A stretch of 23,376 bases of DNA, taken from contig DCHA01000066.1 in NCBI GenBank assembly GCA_002315535.1, positions 37,575-60,950 of the forward strand. The letters run 5' to 3'. Made by a program: the position numbers and the translations under genes. The stretch is from Firmicutes bacterium UBA1764 (GTDB lineage Bacteria; Bacillota; Clostridia; Peptostreptococcales; Anaerovoracaceae). Of this stretch, positions 7,525 through 13,646 are shown piece after piece. Every line of letters starts with the position of its first letter. Position 1 is the stretch's first letter. The notes below the pieces were generated by a model that saw only the letters and a list, made by a program, of their open reading frames with translations, made no database searches and had not been told where the DNA came from.

Positions 7525-7545
7525 AAGCAATGTTGAGCTTGCGAC
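7514..7545 (-). terminator. Rho-independent terminator of tRNA-Arg
   Basis: Perfect 9-bp stem GTCGCAAGC / GCTTGCGAC (7545-7537 with 7528-7520) with an 8-base loop, followed on the minus strand by six T. It begins four bases after the CCA end of the tRNA. Confidence 0.92.
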
Positions 7546-7549
7546 GACG

Positions 7550-7625
7550 TGGTGCGCCACGCGCGATTCGAACGCGCAACCTACTGATTCGTAGTCAGGC
7601 ACTCTATCCGTTGAGCTAGTGGCGC
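7550..7625 (-). tRNA. tRNA-Arg (anticodon ACG)
   Basis: A 76-base cloverleaf including encoded CCA. The acceptor stem pairs GCGCCAC with GTGGCGC, the D arm reads AGCTCAACGGATAGAG, the anticodon loop is CTACGAA (anticodon ACG, normally edited to ICG to read CGN codons), and the T arm has GCGCG TTCGAAT CGCGC. It has its own promoter upstream and terminator downstream, so it is a single-gene transcription unit between the Cys-rich membrane protein gene and the transport operon. Confidence 0.97.
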
Positions 7626-7638
7626 ATGCGCAATGATT

Positions 7639-7667
7639 ATTATAACTCAATTTCTATTTATGTTCAA
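7639..7667 (-). promoter_or_regulatory. Promoter of tRNA-Arg
   Basis: Minus-strand TTGAAC (7667-7662) and consensus TATAAT (7644-7639) with a 17-base spacer; expected start near 7632, seven bases before the mature tRNA. The -35 box overlaps the last codons of the upstream membrane protein gene. Confidence 0.88.
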
Positions 7668-8433
7668 GCTTTTCTTTCTCATCAAGGAGGGTCTTCCTGA
7701 ACAAAACAAGATATTTCTGAAGCTGAATCTTATGAGAGCAAAGCTTCTCAGTGCAATTCTCACACGAAAGAAAAGCATTCGTGTTTTCCGCAAAGCGCTC
7801 CGGATGATAATAGTATATTACTTCCCACTCAAGGCACAAAAGCGCCGCAATGATAAAGATAATCTTTGCCAAAGGATGCTTAATAAAAAGGCACGGGGTA
7901 AACATCATAACATAGTCCCAATTATATATTCTGCATGTTCCGCAGCACTTATTCTTCATCATCCAGGTTTGGAAGGGACAGAAATACAATATGCAAATCA
8001 TATCACATACCGAGTATAGCAAGCAGATTAGTATAAGAATCATCTGGTCAATAATACCCATGTAATATAATGCCGCAACTATTCCGTTTAAAAGAATCCA
8101 GGATAAAGCCACCATAATTGTTCGAGCTGCATTATCAATCTTTGGAGCGTCCTGCGTTCCCGTGGGTATATAGTTTTCCTCGAACTGCTTTTGACAGCCC
8201 TTACTTTCCATTGATGAAGGGAAAAACCTGAAGCTCATTTCTACGACGAAGATTGTAAACAGCGTAAAGAAAACCCATGGTACAAAATCATATACAAGTT
8301 GCAATGTATCTACATGAGCAATTCTGCCAAGGACATACATACCCAACACTAAAAGGAACAGAAACGATCTGCACACAAGCTTTGTATAATGCATCGCTGA
8401 TGTCTGTGAAATTTTATGCCCTCTTATATACAT
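7654..8433 (-). CDS. Cysteine-rich integral membrane protein of unknown function
   Basis: A 259-residue protein I do not recognise. Hydrophobic segments near 22-38, 47-64, 105-124, 129-151 and 188-206 suggest about five membrane spans. It has 14 cysteines, clustered in two places: C152 with C163, C164, C167 and C181 in the loop after the fourth span, and CENCTEKLCSH (224-234) after the last span, where C224, C227, C232 and H234 resemble a zinc or Fe-S ligand set. The last 20 residues are strongly charged and probably helical (LLDEKEKLEHK). The ATG follows the stop codon of the exonuclease gene with no gap, with GAGGG ten bases upstream, so translation is probably coupled to it. A metal-binding or redox role is an inference from the cysteine spacing alone. 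Confidence 0.8.
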   Translation of the reverse strand: MYIRGHKISQTSAMHYTKLVCRSFLFLLVLGMYVLGRIAHVDTLQLVYDFVPWVFFTLFTIFVVEMSFRFFPSSMESKGCQKQFEENYIPTGTQDAPKIDNAARTIMVALSWILLNGIVAALYYMGIIDQMILILICLLYSVCDMICILYFCPFQTWMMKNKCCGTCRIYNWDYVMMFTPCLFIKHPLAKIIFIIAALLCLEWEVIYYYHPERFAENTNAFLSCENCTEKLCSHKIQLQKYLVLFRKTLLDEKEKLEHK

Positions 8434-9369
8434 CTAAAACAGTCCCTCGTGTGAAAGAATACTAATGACTAAATTATTTACTTCCCTATAGCGAACCTCT
8501 TTTGCATCCGCCAGTACAAGATACCCAGAGTGAAATCCCTCAAGATTTTCCAAAGCCTTAATATCGCAGGGAAGCCTATGCAGGTCCACATACCTTGTTC
8601 CATTTTCTCTCTCGAAATAAAAGACCTTGATATTGATTTCCCCAAGGAAGCAATCATATTCAAGCTCATAGCCCTCCTCGAAAATTGACGAAGGTATACC
8701 CCCAACCCTCTTCTCAGCCTGTACATACAACGCATTCTTATCGAATCTGATTGACTTTACCTGTATACGCTCCGGAGCCTTAAGTGCAAACCCACGCTCA
8801 AATGCAATCTTGTCATATGGCAAAAAGATGGATGCATTGTATATTTTCGCAAGCTGCTTGATATCATCTGCGTTGTGAAGCAATATTAAATCCTTTGCCT
8901 TTTGATTTGAGGTCAAAAGATACTCCTCATATAGAGGGATACACTCGCCCCCGCCTATCTCGTCACTTCGTTTATCTGCAAGTCCAAGTGCGATTTCAAC
9001 AGACTTTTGATTCAGATGAGCCATGCGCTCTGCCATAGGCCAATACTTTCTAAGGTATCTGTACATATCAATCGACCAAAAATTTTGATTGAAATCAATC
9101 GAATACTTTCTGCAGCGAGTTTGAATAAACGGCAAATCAAAGCGATCACCATTATAGGTAATTACAACATCGTATTCTGATATGATGCTTAAAATATCCC
9201 TTAGCAGCCTTTCCTCATCTCCCGGGGTCTCCGCAAAAAGCTGGACACACTCAAGGGTCTCTGGGTCACAGAATCCCGCATTGATAATCATATCCTTTCC
9301 GGGATAAAGGCCCATAGTTTCAATATCAAAAACTATCTTTTTTAAATTGTGAGTATACGGATTAGACAA
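8434..9369 (-). CDS. Ribonuclease H-like 3'-5' exonuclease, YprB family
   Basis: A 311-residue protein whose first 180 residues form a DEDD exonuclease-type domain: motif I VFDIET (13-18, D15 and E17), motif II YNGDRFDLPF (72-81, D78), and motif III HNADDIKQL (165-173, D168/D169). This is the pattern of YprB-like proteins, which are assumed to trim nucleic acid 3' ends with two metal ions. The C-terminal 130 residues match no domain I know. The start is TTG at 9369, with GGAG ten bases upstream; the first ATG in frame would remove motif I, so TTG must be used. The TTG directly follows the stop of the glycosylase gene. Nucleic acid substrate is unknown; the company of a DNA glycosylase favours DNA. 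Confidence 0.85.
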   Translation of the reverse strand: MSNPYTHNLKKIVFDIETMGLYPGKDMIINAGFCDPETLECVQLFAETPGDEERLLRDILSIISEYDVVITYNGDRFDLPFIQTRCRKYSIDFNQNFWSIDMYRYLRKYWPMAERMAHLNQKSVEIALGLADKRSDEIGGGECIPLYEEYLLTSNQKAKDLILLHNADDIKQLAKIYNASIFLPYDKIAFERGFALKAPERIQVKSIRFDKNALYVQAEKRVGGIPSSIFEEGYELEYDCFLGEINIKVFYFERENGTRYVDLHRLPCDIKALENLEGFHSGYLVLADAKEVRYREVNNLVISILSHEGLF

Positions 9370-10197
9370 CTAATTTGTACTCCTCGCATAATAAAACATA
9401 TACTGCTGTATTACACCACCAAAGCCTTCATAAAGACCATATGGGAACTTGTTATCGTATTGCTCTTCCAAAACTCTGGCAATCCAAACATCAATCGGGA
9501 AAGCATCAATTCTGTGATATGCGAAAAGCGACACACAGTTTGCGACCTTTATTCCGACGCCCTTAACACGCATAAGCTCGCTAAGAAGCTCCTCATCCGT
9601 CAGGCTTGCAATTTTTGCAAGATCCAGAGCCCCGCTTTCAATCATTTGCGAAGCAGAAATAATATATGGAACTCTGTAGCCAAGGCTGCAATTCCTTAAT
9701 ACTTTTTCATCTGCCCCGGCAAGTGCCCGAACGCTTGGAAAAGAATAAATTGGCTTGCCAAAGCTTTCACCAATCTGCCTTCCGTAATTTCTGCAAATGG
9801 CCTCAACGCTTGACTTAATAGCGGGGATGTTCTTTCTTTGAGAAATGATAAAGGTGATCAGCATTTCCCAAGGATCCTGCCTGAGTATTCTGATGCCCCT
9901 TCCGAAATCTGCCGCAGAGCTTAGGTATTTATCCTTTCTTGGGATAGCATTTCTGTATTTTGAATAGTCATCATTTAAATCAAAATAAGCCTTCCAAAAG
10001 GTATCAAACTCCTTTTTGCTGCAATCAAGCAGGTAGCTGTTAGTCCCATCATCAGAGCCCTTAGAATCACAGCTTATTCGCAAAATATTGTCTCCGGCAA
10101 TATTAATCCAGCCATCGCCCTCTTGATTTAATCTAAAGCACTGGCCGGAGTCTGCAATTTTCTGAATGTCGAAATCCTCGTTTTTAATCTTTACCAT
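9370..10197 (-). CDS. ogg: 8-oxoguanine DNA glycosylase/AP lyase, OGG1-type HhH-GPD protein
   Basis: A 275-residue DNA repair enzyme. An OGG/AlkA N-terminal domain covers about 1-105. The core helix-hairpin-helix-GPD domain follows, with FIISQRKNIPAI (117-128) standing where OGG1 has its QCSSNNNI-like helix, hairpin VKGVGIKVANC (211-221) carrying the catalytic lysine K217 (OGG1 K249), and FPIDVWI (233-239) with the essential aspartate D236 (OGG1 D268). It should excise 8-oxoguanine and nick the abasic site. The start is the ATG at 10197, MVKIKNEDFDIQKI; the open frame continues upstream but only through tRNA-Leu. No normal ribosome binding site is present: the only AGGAG is 17 bases upstream inside the terminator stem. 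The exonuclease gene follows directly on its stop codon. Confidence 0.9.
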   Translation of the reverse strand: MVKIKNEDFDIQKIADSGQCFRLNQEGDGWINIAGDNILRISCDSKGSDDGTNSYLLDCSKKEFDTFWKAYFDLNDDYSKYRNAIPRKDKYLSSAADFGRGIRILRQDPWEMLITFIISQRKNIPAIKSSVEAICRNYGRQIGESFGKPIYSFPSVRALAGADEKVLRNCSLGYRVPYIISASQMIESGALDLAKIASLTDEELLSELMRVKGVGIKVANCVSLFAYHRIDAFPIDVWIARVLEEQYDNKFPYGLYEGFGGVIQQYMFYYARSTN

Positions 10198-10201
10198 TTT
10201 G

Positions 10202-10233
10202 AAAAATAAAAAAGCTCCTACAAAGTAGGAGCT
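10202..10233 (-). terminator. Rho-independent terminator of tRNA-Leu
   Basis: Perfect 9-bp stem AGCTCCTAC / GTAGGAGCT with a 3-base loop, followed on the minus strand by TTTTTTATTTTT. It ends only a few bases before the glycosylase start codon, and its 3' arm contains the only AGGAG near that start. Confidence 0.93.
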
Positions 10234-10239
10234 AATTAG

Positions 10240-10324
10240 TGGTGCGGTATAATGGACTTGAACCATCACGGTGTTACCCATACGGCCCTCAACCGTACGC
10301 GTCTGCCAATTCCGCCAATACCGC
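10240..10324 (-). tRNA. tRNA-Leu (anticodon GAG)
   Basis: An 85-base class II tRNA including encoded CCA. The acceptor stem pairs GCGGTAT with ATACCGC, the anticodon arm is TACGG TTGAGGG CCGTA (anticodon GAG, reading CTC and CTT), a long variable arm follows, and the T arm contains GGTTCAAGTCC. It is flanked by a near-consensus promoter and a strong terminator. Confidence 0.97.
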
Positions 10325-10339
10325 GTCTCAACATTAAAT

Positions 10340-10368
10340 ATATTAGCACTAAAGCCTTTCCATGTCAA
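10340..10368 (-). promoter_or_regulatory. Promoter of tRNA-Leu
   Basis: Minus-strand consensus TTGACA (10368-10363) and TAATAT (10345-10340) with a 17-base spacer; start expected near 10333. It lies eight bases after the stop of the TraX-like gene. Confidence 0.9.
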
Positions 10369-10376
10369 AGGTTTTT

Positions 10377-11132
10377 TTAGAAATTACTAAAATATTTAAG
10401 GAATATTAAAGCCCCTAATACTATCGGATAAAATGCGTACTGTACAATCTGAAGTGCGATGCTATTTGGTCCCCTGTTATCATCATAGAGCCAAATAAAC
10501 GGCAACGCTATTAAACAGAACAACTGCGGGGAAACCGGGTACTGAAGATTGCCTACAGTAACATGAGTTAATACTTCCTGAGTCATATAGAAACAAATAT
10601 AAATAAGAACAACAAACTGAGTAATTTTTGTATATGTTACCTCTCTTGCAACATAGAACATCAAAACCACAACTATCGCTATTCCGCCATAAAACAAATT
10701 AAAACGTTCAGCGACATAATATGCACCGTAGCCCAAAGCCGCTATGCAAATCATATCAAGCACCATGTTTTGAAAGCGCTTCTTTATCAGAGATAAAATG
10801 CAAAGCAGAATCAAGCTCAAGAGAATAGTTGCCATAACGCTGAAATAACGCCAGCTTACAAAGCTGTTAAAACGCAAGTAATCATAGAGTGGCTCAGATA
10901 TAGCCGCAAAAATCAGCACTCTGATAATATACCTTATTTTGCCAGAGCTGTATGCCACACCTTCAACGAGCAAAAAGGCATAGAAGGCAAAGCTGGTCCA
11001 ACCAAATGATTCAAGCCAGTCATACCCTATACCCTTAATATAACCAACGCCACTAAGACCCATGCATATTAACGCAAGAAGTCTAATGGCAAATCCGTTT
11101 ATTCCAAATTCTTTTCTACCAATTACAATCAT
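10377..11132 (-). CDS. TraX-family membrane protein
   Basis: A 251-residue protein with about eight hydrophobic spans. The best family signs are the segment SFGWTSFAFYAFLLVEGVAY (42-61), followed by RYIIRVLIFAAISEPLYDYL with the conserved R and SE, and QYAFYPIVLGAL near the C-terminus, which corresponds to the YPxHL-like end of TraX. F-plasmid TraX acetylates pilin; the chromosomal Firmicutes relatives have no established role. The residues expected for a DH motif in the N-terminal third are not evident. The ATG abuts the stop codon of asnA, so it is the third gene of the aspartate aminotransferase operon, with no visible link in function. Confidence 0.72.
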   Translation of the reverse strand: MIVIGRKEFGINGFAIRLLALICMGLSGVGYIKGIGYDWLESFGWTSFAFYAFLLVEGVAYSSGKIRYIIRVLIFAAISEPLYDYLRFNSFVSWRYFSVMATILLSLILLCILSLIKKRFQNMVLDMICIAALGYGAYYVAERFNLFYGGIAIVVVLMFYVAREVTYTKITQFVVLIYICFYMTQEVLTHVTVGNLQYPVSPQLFCLIALPFIWLYDDNRGPNSIALQIVQYAFYPIVLGALIFLKYFSNF

Positions 11133-12146
11133 TTATAGAATAAAAATACCGTTTTCTTTGCAAATAGCCTTTGTGGTTTCATCCCAAACAGCACACTGAA
11201 CTTCGCCAATGTGAGCAGCCCCGAGAAGAAGCATGCAAAGTCTGCTTTGGCCTATGCCACCGCCTATTGTATCAGGCATTTGGCCCGCAAGCAATGCCTT
11301 ATGGAAAGGCAGCGCCCTTCTCTCATCATGTCCGGAAAGCGTCAGCTGTCTGTCCATTGATTCCGCATTTACACGTATACCCATACTTGAGATTTCAATT
11401 GCGGATCCGAGTATTTCGTTCCAGAACAATATATCGCAATTAAGATCCCAGTCATCATAGTCCGGAGCTCTCATATCGTGAGGCTTGCCACTCTTTAAGG
11501 CTCCACCGATTTGCATGATGCATGTTGTAGGATGATCCTTTACATAAGCGTTTTCTCTGCCCTTATCGTCAAGCTCCGGATACATATCCTCAAGCTCCTG
11601 CGAGGTGATAAAGGACACAATTCTGCTCTTTGGAGTCAGATCCCTAAGCTCATGGAAACGCTGTCTGAGTTCATCCTCTGTATCACAAATAGCCTGAACG
11701 ATGTCAACTACTGTATCCTTCAGGTATTCCAAATTTCTGTCCTCGGAATTGATAACCTTCTCCCAGTCCCACTGGTCAACATAAACGGAATGCAGATTGT
11801 CTAAATCTTCATCGCGTCTGATTGCGTTCATGTCAGTGTAAAGTCCTCGGCCGGCATAAAAATGATAATCCTTAAGCGCCTGTCTCTTCCATTTTGCAAG
11901 TGACTGAACGATTTCGCACTGGGTATCATCTTCCTTGATATCGAAATTAACCTTTCTTTCAACTCCGGAGAGATCATCGTTAAGACCGGTATTCTTCTCA
12001 AGAAGAAGCGGCGCTGATACTCTGCTTATATGAAGCGCCTTGCTGAGATTTCTTTCGAAAATTGTATGAATAAGTCCAATGGCCTTTTGCATATCATATG
12101 TTTCAAGCCTTGTCTTATAGTTTTCAGGTACTATTACTTTACTCAT
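11133..12146 (-). CDS. asnA: Aspartate-ammonia ligase (asparagine synthetase A)
   Basis: A 337-residue enzyme matching AsnA (330 residues in E. coli) throughout: LLLEKNTGLNDDLSGVERKV near 47, VQSLAKWKRQAL, the segment GLYTDMNAIRRDE, HSVYVDQWDWE, and the C-terminal GGIGQSRLCMLLL. The fold is that of class II aminoacyl-tRNA synthetases. It converts aspartate, ammonia and ATP to asparagine, AMP and pyrophosphate in the cytoplasm. AAGGA lies seven bases before the ATG, ten bases after the aminotransferase stop. The aminotransferase just upstream can supply aspartate, so the two genes make a short oxaloacetate-to-asparagine pathway. In other bacteria asnA is often controlled by AsnC or a T-box; I see neither here. 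Confidence 0.97.
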   Translation of the reverse strand: MSKVIVPENYKTRLETYDMQKAIGLIHTIFERNLSKALHISRVSAPLLLEKNTGLNDDLSGVERKVNFDIKEDDTQCEIVQSLAKWKRQALKDYHFYAGRGLYTDMNAIRRDEDLDNLHSVYVDQWDWEKVINSEDRNLEYLKDTVVDIVQAICDTEDELRQRFHELRDLTPKSRIVSFITSQELEDMYPELDDKGRENAYVKDHPTTCIMQIGGALKSGKPHDMRAPDYDDWDLNCDILFWNEILGSAIEISSMGIRVNAESMDRQLTLSGHDERRALPFHKALLAGQMPDTIGGGIGQSRLCMLLLGAAHIGEVQCAVWDETTKAICKENGIFIL

Positions 12147-12156
12147 TAATAAATCC

Positions 12157-13431
12157 TTATTTTAAAAGCTTTTCTACTGTTGCGATCTTTACGCAAAGGA
12201 TGAAAATCTCAATGGCCTTTGCAAGCTCTGATGCTGAAGGATAGCTCGGGCAAATTCTTAAATAGCTGTCATCCGGATCATTATGATAAGGATGTGTTGC
12301 ACCCGGATCTGTCATAGTAAGTCCGCAGTCCTTGCAGAGAGCATATACCCTCTTTGCGCAGCCGTTTACAGTCTGATAGGTAATAAAATAACCACCATCA
12401 GGCTTTACCCATGTGCCCGCATCAAGGCCGGAGAGCTCCTTATCCAAAGCATTAAGAACGGAATCAAACTTCGGTCTTAGTATAGCGGCATGCTTGTCCA
12501 TTTGAGCCTTTACCCCGTCCATGTCCTTAAAGAATCTGACATGGCGAAGCATATTTATCTTATCCCAGCTGATGCTTTGTACGCTCAGCTGCTTTTTCAT
12601 GAATTCAACATTTTCCTCTGATGCACCAAAGAAAGCAACTCCTGCGCCCGGGAAGGTAACCTTTGAGGTGGATCCAAAGATATAGCATCTGTTTGGATTG
12701 CCGGCCTTTTTGCACTCATCCAGTATATTAAGAACATTTACATCTTTATAAATATAATGATGAGCATATGCATTATCCCAGAAAATTCTGAAATCATTTG
12801 CCGCAGTCTTCATGCTTGCGAGTCTTCTAACAGCCTCATCGCTGTAGCATCCGCCGTAAGGATTTGTATACTTTGGAACGCACCAAATACCTTTTACGCA
12901 TTCATCCTTTACAATCTCTTCTATGGCATCCATATCAGGGCCCCACTCGGTGAGCTTAACAGGAATCATTTCAATTCCGAGGAATTCGCAAATAGTAAAA
13001 TGTCTGTCGTATCCCGGAACCGGGCAAATGAACTTTATCTTATCATATTTACACCAGGGCTTTTCAGATCCGAGAACACCCTTAAGCATTGCTCTGGACA
13101 TGCAGTCATACATTATGTTAAGAGACGCATTACCCATTACTATGGTTTCTTCGGGCTTGATTCCGAGGAATTCAGAAAACAGCTTTCTTGCTTCGGGGAT
13201 GCCCATAAGGTCACCGTAATTTCTTGCATCAACGCCATCAGAAGAAACATAGTCATCCTCTTCCTTTAATATGTCCATCATCGGCATGGAAAATGCCAGC
13301 TGATCAACATTGGGGATGCCTCTTGCCATGGTAAATTTAAGACCTTGATCTTGATATTCTTTATACTTATTATTTAAAGCTGTTAATTCAGCTGTTAATT
13401 CTTCTTTTGTATATGATGTATAAGCCTTCAT
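12157..13431 (-). CDS. Aspartate aminotransferase, AatB/MocR-like subgroup (PLP-dependent)
   Basis: A 424-residue fold-type I aminotransferase. Landmarks are NYGDLMGIPEARKLF (71-85), VPKYTNPYGG (185-194, N190), FWDNAYAHH (217-225, D219 and Y222 for the PLP ring), SKVTFPGAGVAFFG with Schiff-base lysine K257, and LRICPSYP near the C-terminus with the substrate-carboxylate arginine. The N-terminal MARGIPNVDQLAFS is typical of the aspartate aminotransferase subgroup that Pfam separates from classical AspC. It should interconvert aspartate/2-oxoglutarate and oxaloacetate/glutamate. GGAGG nine bases before the ATG and a promoter 35 bases upstream mark it as the first gene of the operon with asnA. 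Confidence 0.92.
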   Translation of the reverse strand: MKAYTSYTKEELTAELTALNNKYKEYQDQGLKFTMARGIPNVDQLAFSMPMMDILKEEDDYVSSDGVDARNYGDLMGIPEARKLFSEFLGIKPEETIVMGNASLNIMYDCMSRAMLKGVLGSEKPWCKYDKIKFICPVPGYDRHFTICEFLGIEMIPVKLTEWGPDMDAIEEIVKDECVKGIWCVPKYTNPYGGCYSDEAVRRLASMKTAANDFRIFWDNAYAHHYIYKDVNVLNILDECKKAGNPNRCYIFGSTSKVTFPGAGVAFFGASEENVEFMKKQLSVQSISWDKINMLRHVRFFKDMDGVKAQMDKHAAILRPKFDSVLNALDKELSGLDAGTWVKPDGGYFITYQTVNGCAKRVYALCKDCGLTMTDPGATHPYHNDPDDSYLRICPSYPSASELAKAIEIFILCVKIATVEKLLK

Positions 13432-13465
13432 TATTAGCGCCTCCGTATTTACAAAATAATTATAT

Positions 13466-13494
13466 ATTTTACACCAAAACGGGCTCTATAACAA
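13466..13494 (-). promoter_or_regulatory. Promoter of the aspartate aminotransferase-asnA operon
   Basis: Minus-strand TTGTTA (13494-13489) and TAAAAT (13471-13466), 17-base spacer. A second TATAAT lies a few bases downstream. The -35 box directly follows the T-run of the terminator-like hairpin at the end of the TRAP operon. Confidence 0.65.
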
Positions 13495-13516
13495 TAAAAA
13501 TGAGGGCTAATGCCCC
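13495..13516 (-). terminator. Weak terminator at the end of the TRAP operon
   Basis: Minus strand GGGGC, loop ATTA, GCCCT, then CATTTTTA: five pairs, one of them G-T, and a five-base T run. It overlaps the last two codons and stop of the small ORF. Confidence 0.55.
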
Positions 13517-13608
13517 GGCTGGTTCTTATGCTCTTCGATTACCTTGCGCAGAGCTTTTTCCTGCGTTTTAGTTCCTGCAAACGGAACTGCCGTTTTTAGA
13601 TTAGGCAT
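13507..13608 (-). pseudogene. 33-codon ORF resembling the N-terminus of a NuoE/HydA-partner [2Fe-2S] subunit
   Basis: The ORF begins at an ATG with GGAGG 11 bases upstream and ends at TAG after 33 residues: N-terminal half MPNLKTAVPFAGTKTQEKAL, then RKVIEEHKNQPGH. From memory, NuoE-like subunits of clostridial NADH dehydrogenases and hydrogenases open in the same way, with VPFxGTxxQExxLxxVIxxHKxxPGA followed by the thioredoxin-like [2Fe-2S] domain. Here everything after PG is missing. Shifting one base within the GGGG run would read PGAL, as expected for one more motif residue or two, but the match then ends. It lies 39 bases after the fused TRAP permease gene and may be translated in that operon. 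It is either a truncated remnant or a small protein; the homology was not tested by search. Confidence 0.5.
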
Positions 13609-13646
13609 GTTTTAAATGACCTCCTTATATTGATAATTATTTATTA

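Noticed and set aside
7324..7650. 108-codon open frame on the minus strand across tRNA-Arg and the repeat cluster
   Set aside because: It reads through a complete tRNA gene, its terminator and several hairpins, with low-complexity runs such as CFFFLFFAKKNK; not a gene.
10198..10368. N-terminal extension of the glycosylase frame
   Set aside because: The extra 57 codons translate tRNA-Leu and its terminator; the family N-terminus begins at MVKIKNEDFD.
12757..13269. 170-codon plus-strand frame opposite the aminotransferase gene
   Set aside because: Lies wholly antisense to a well-identified PLP enzyme and has no recognisable domain or ribosome binding site.
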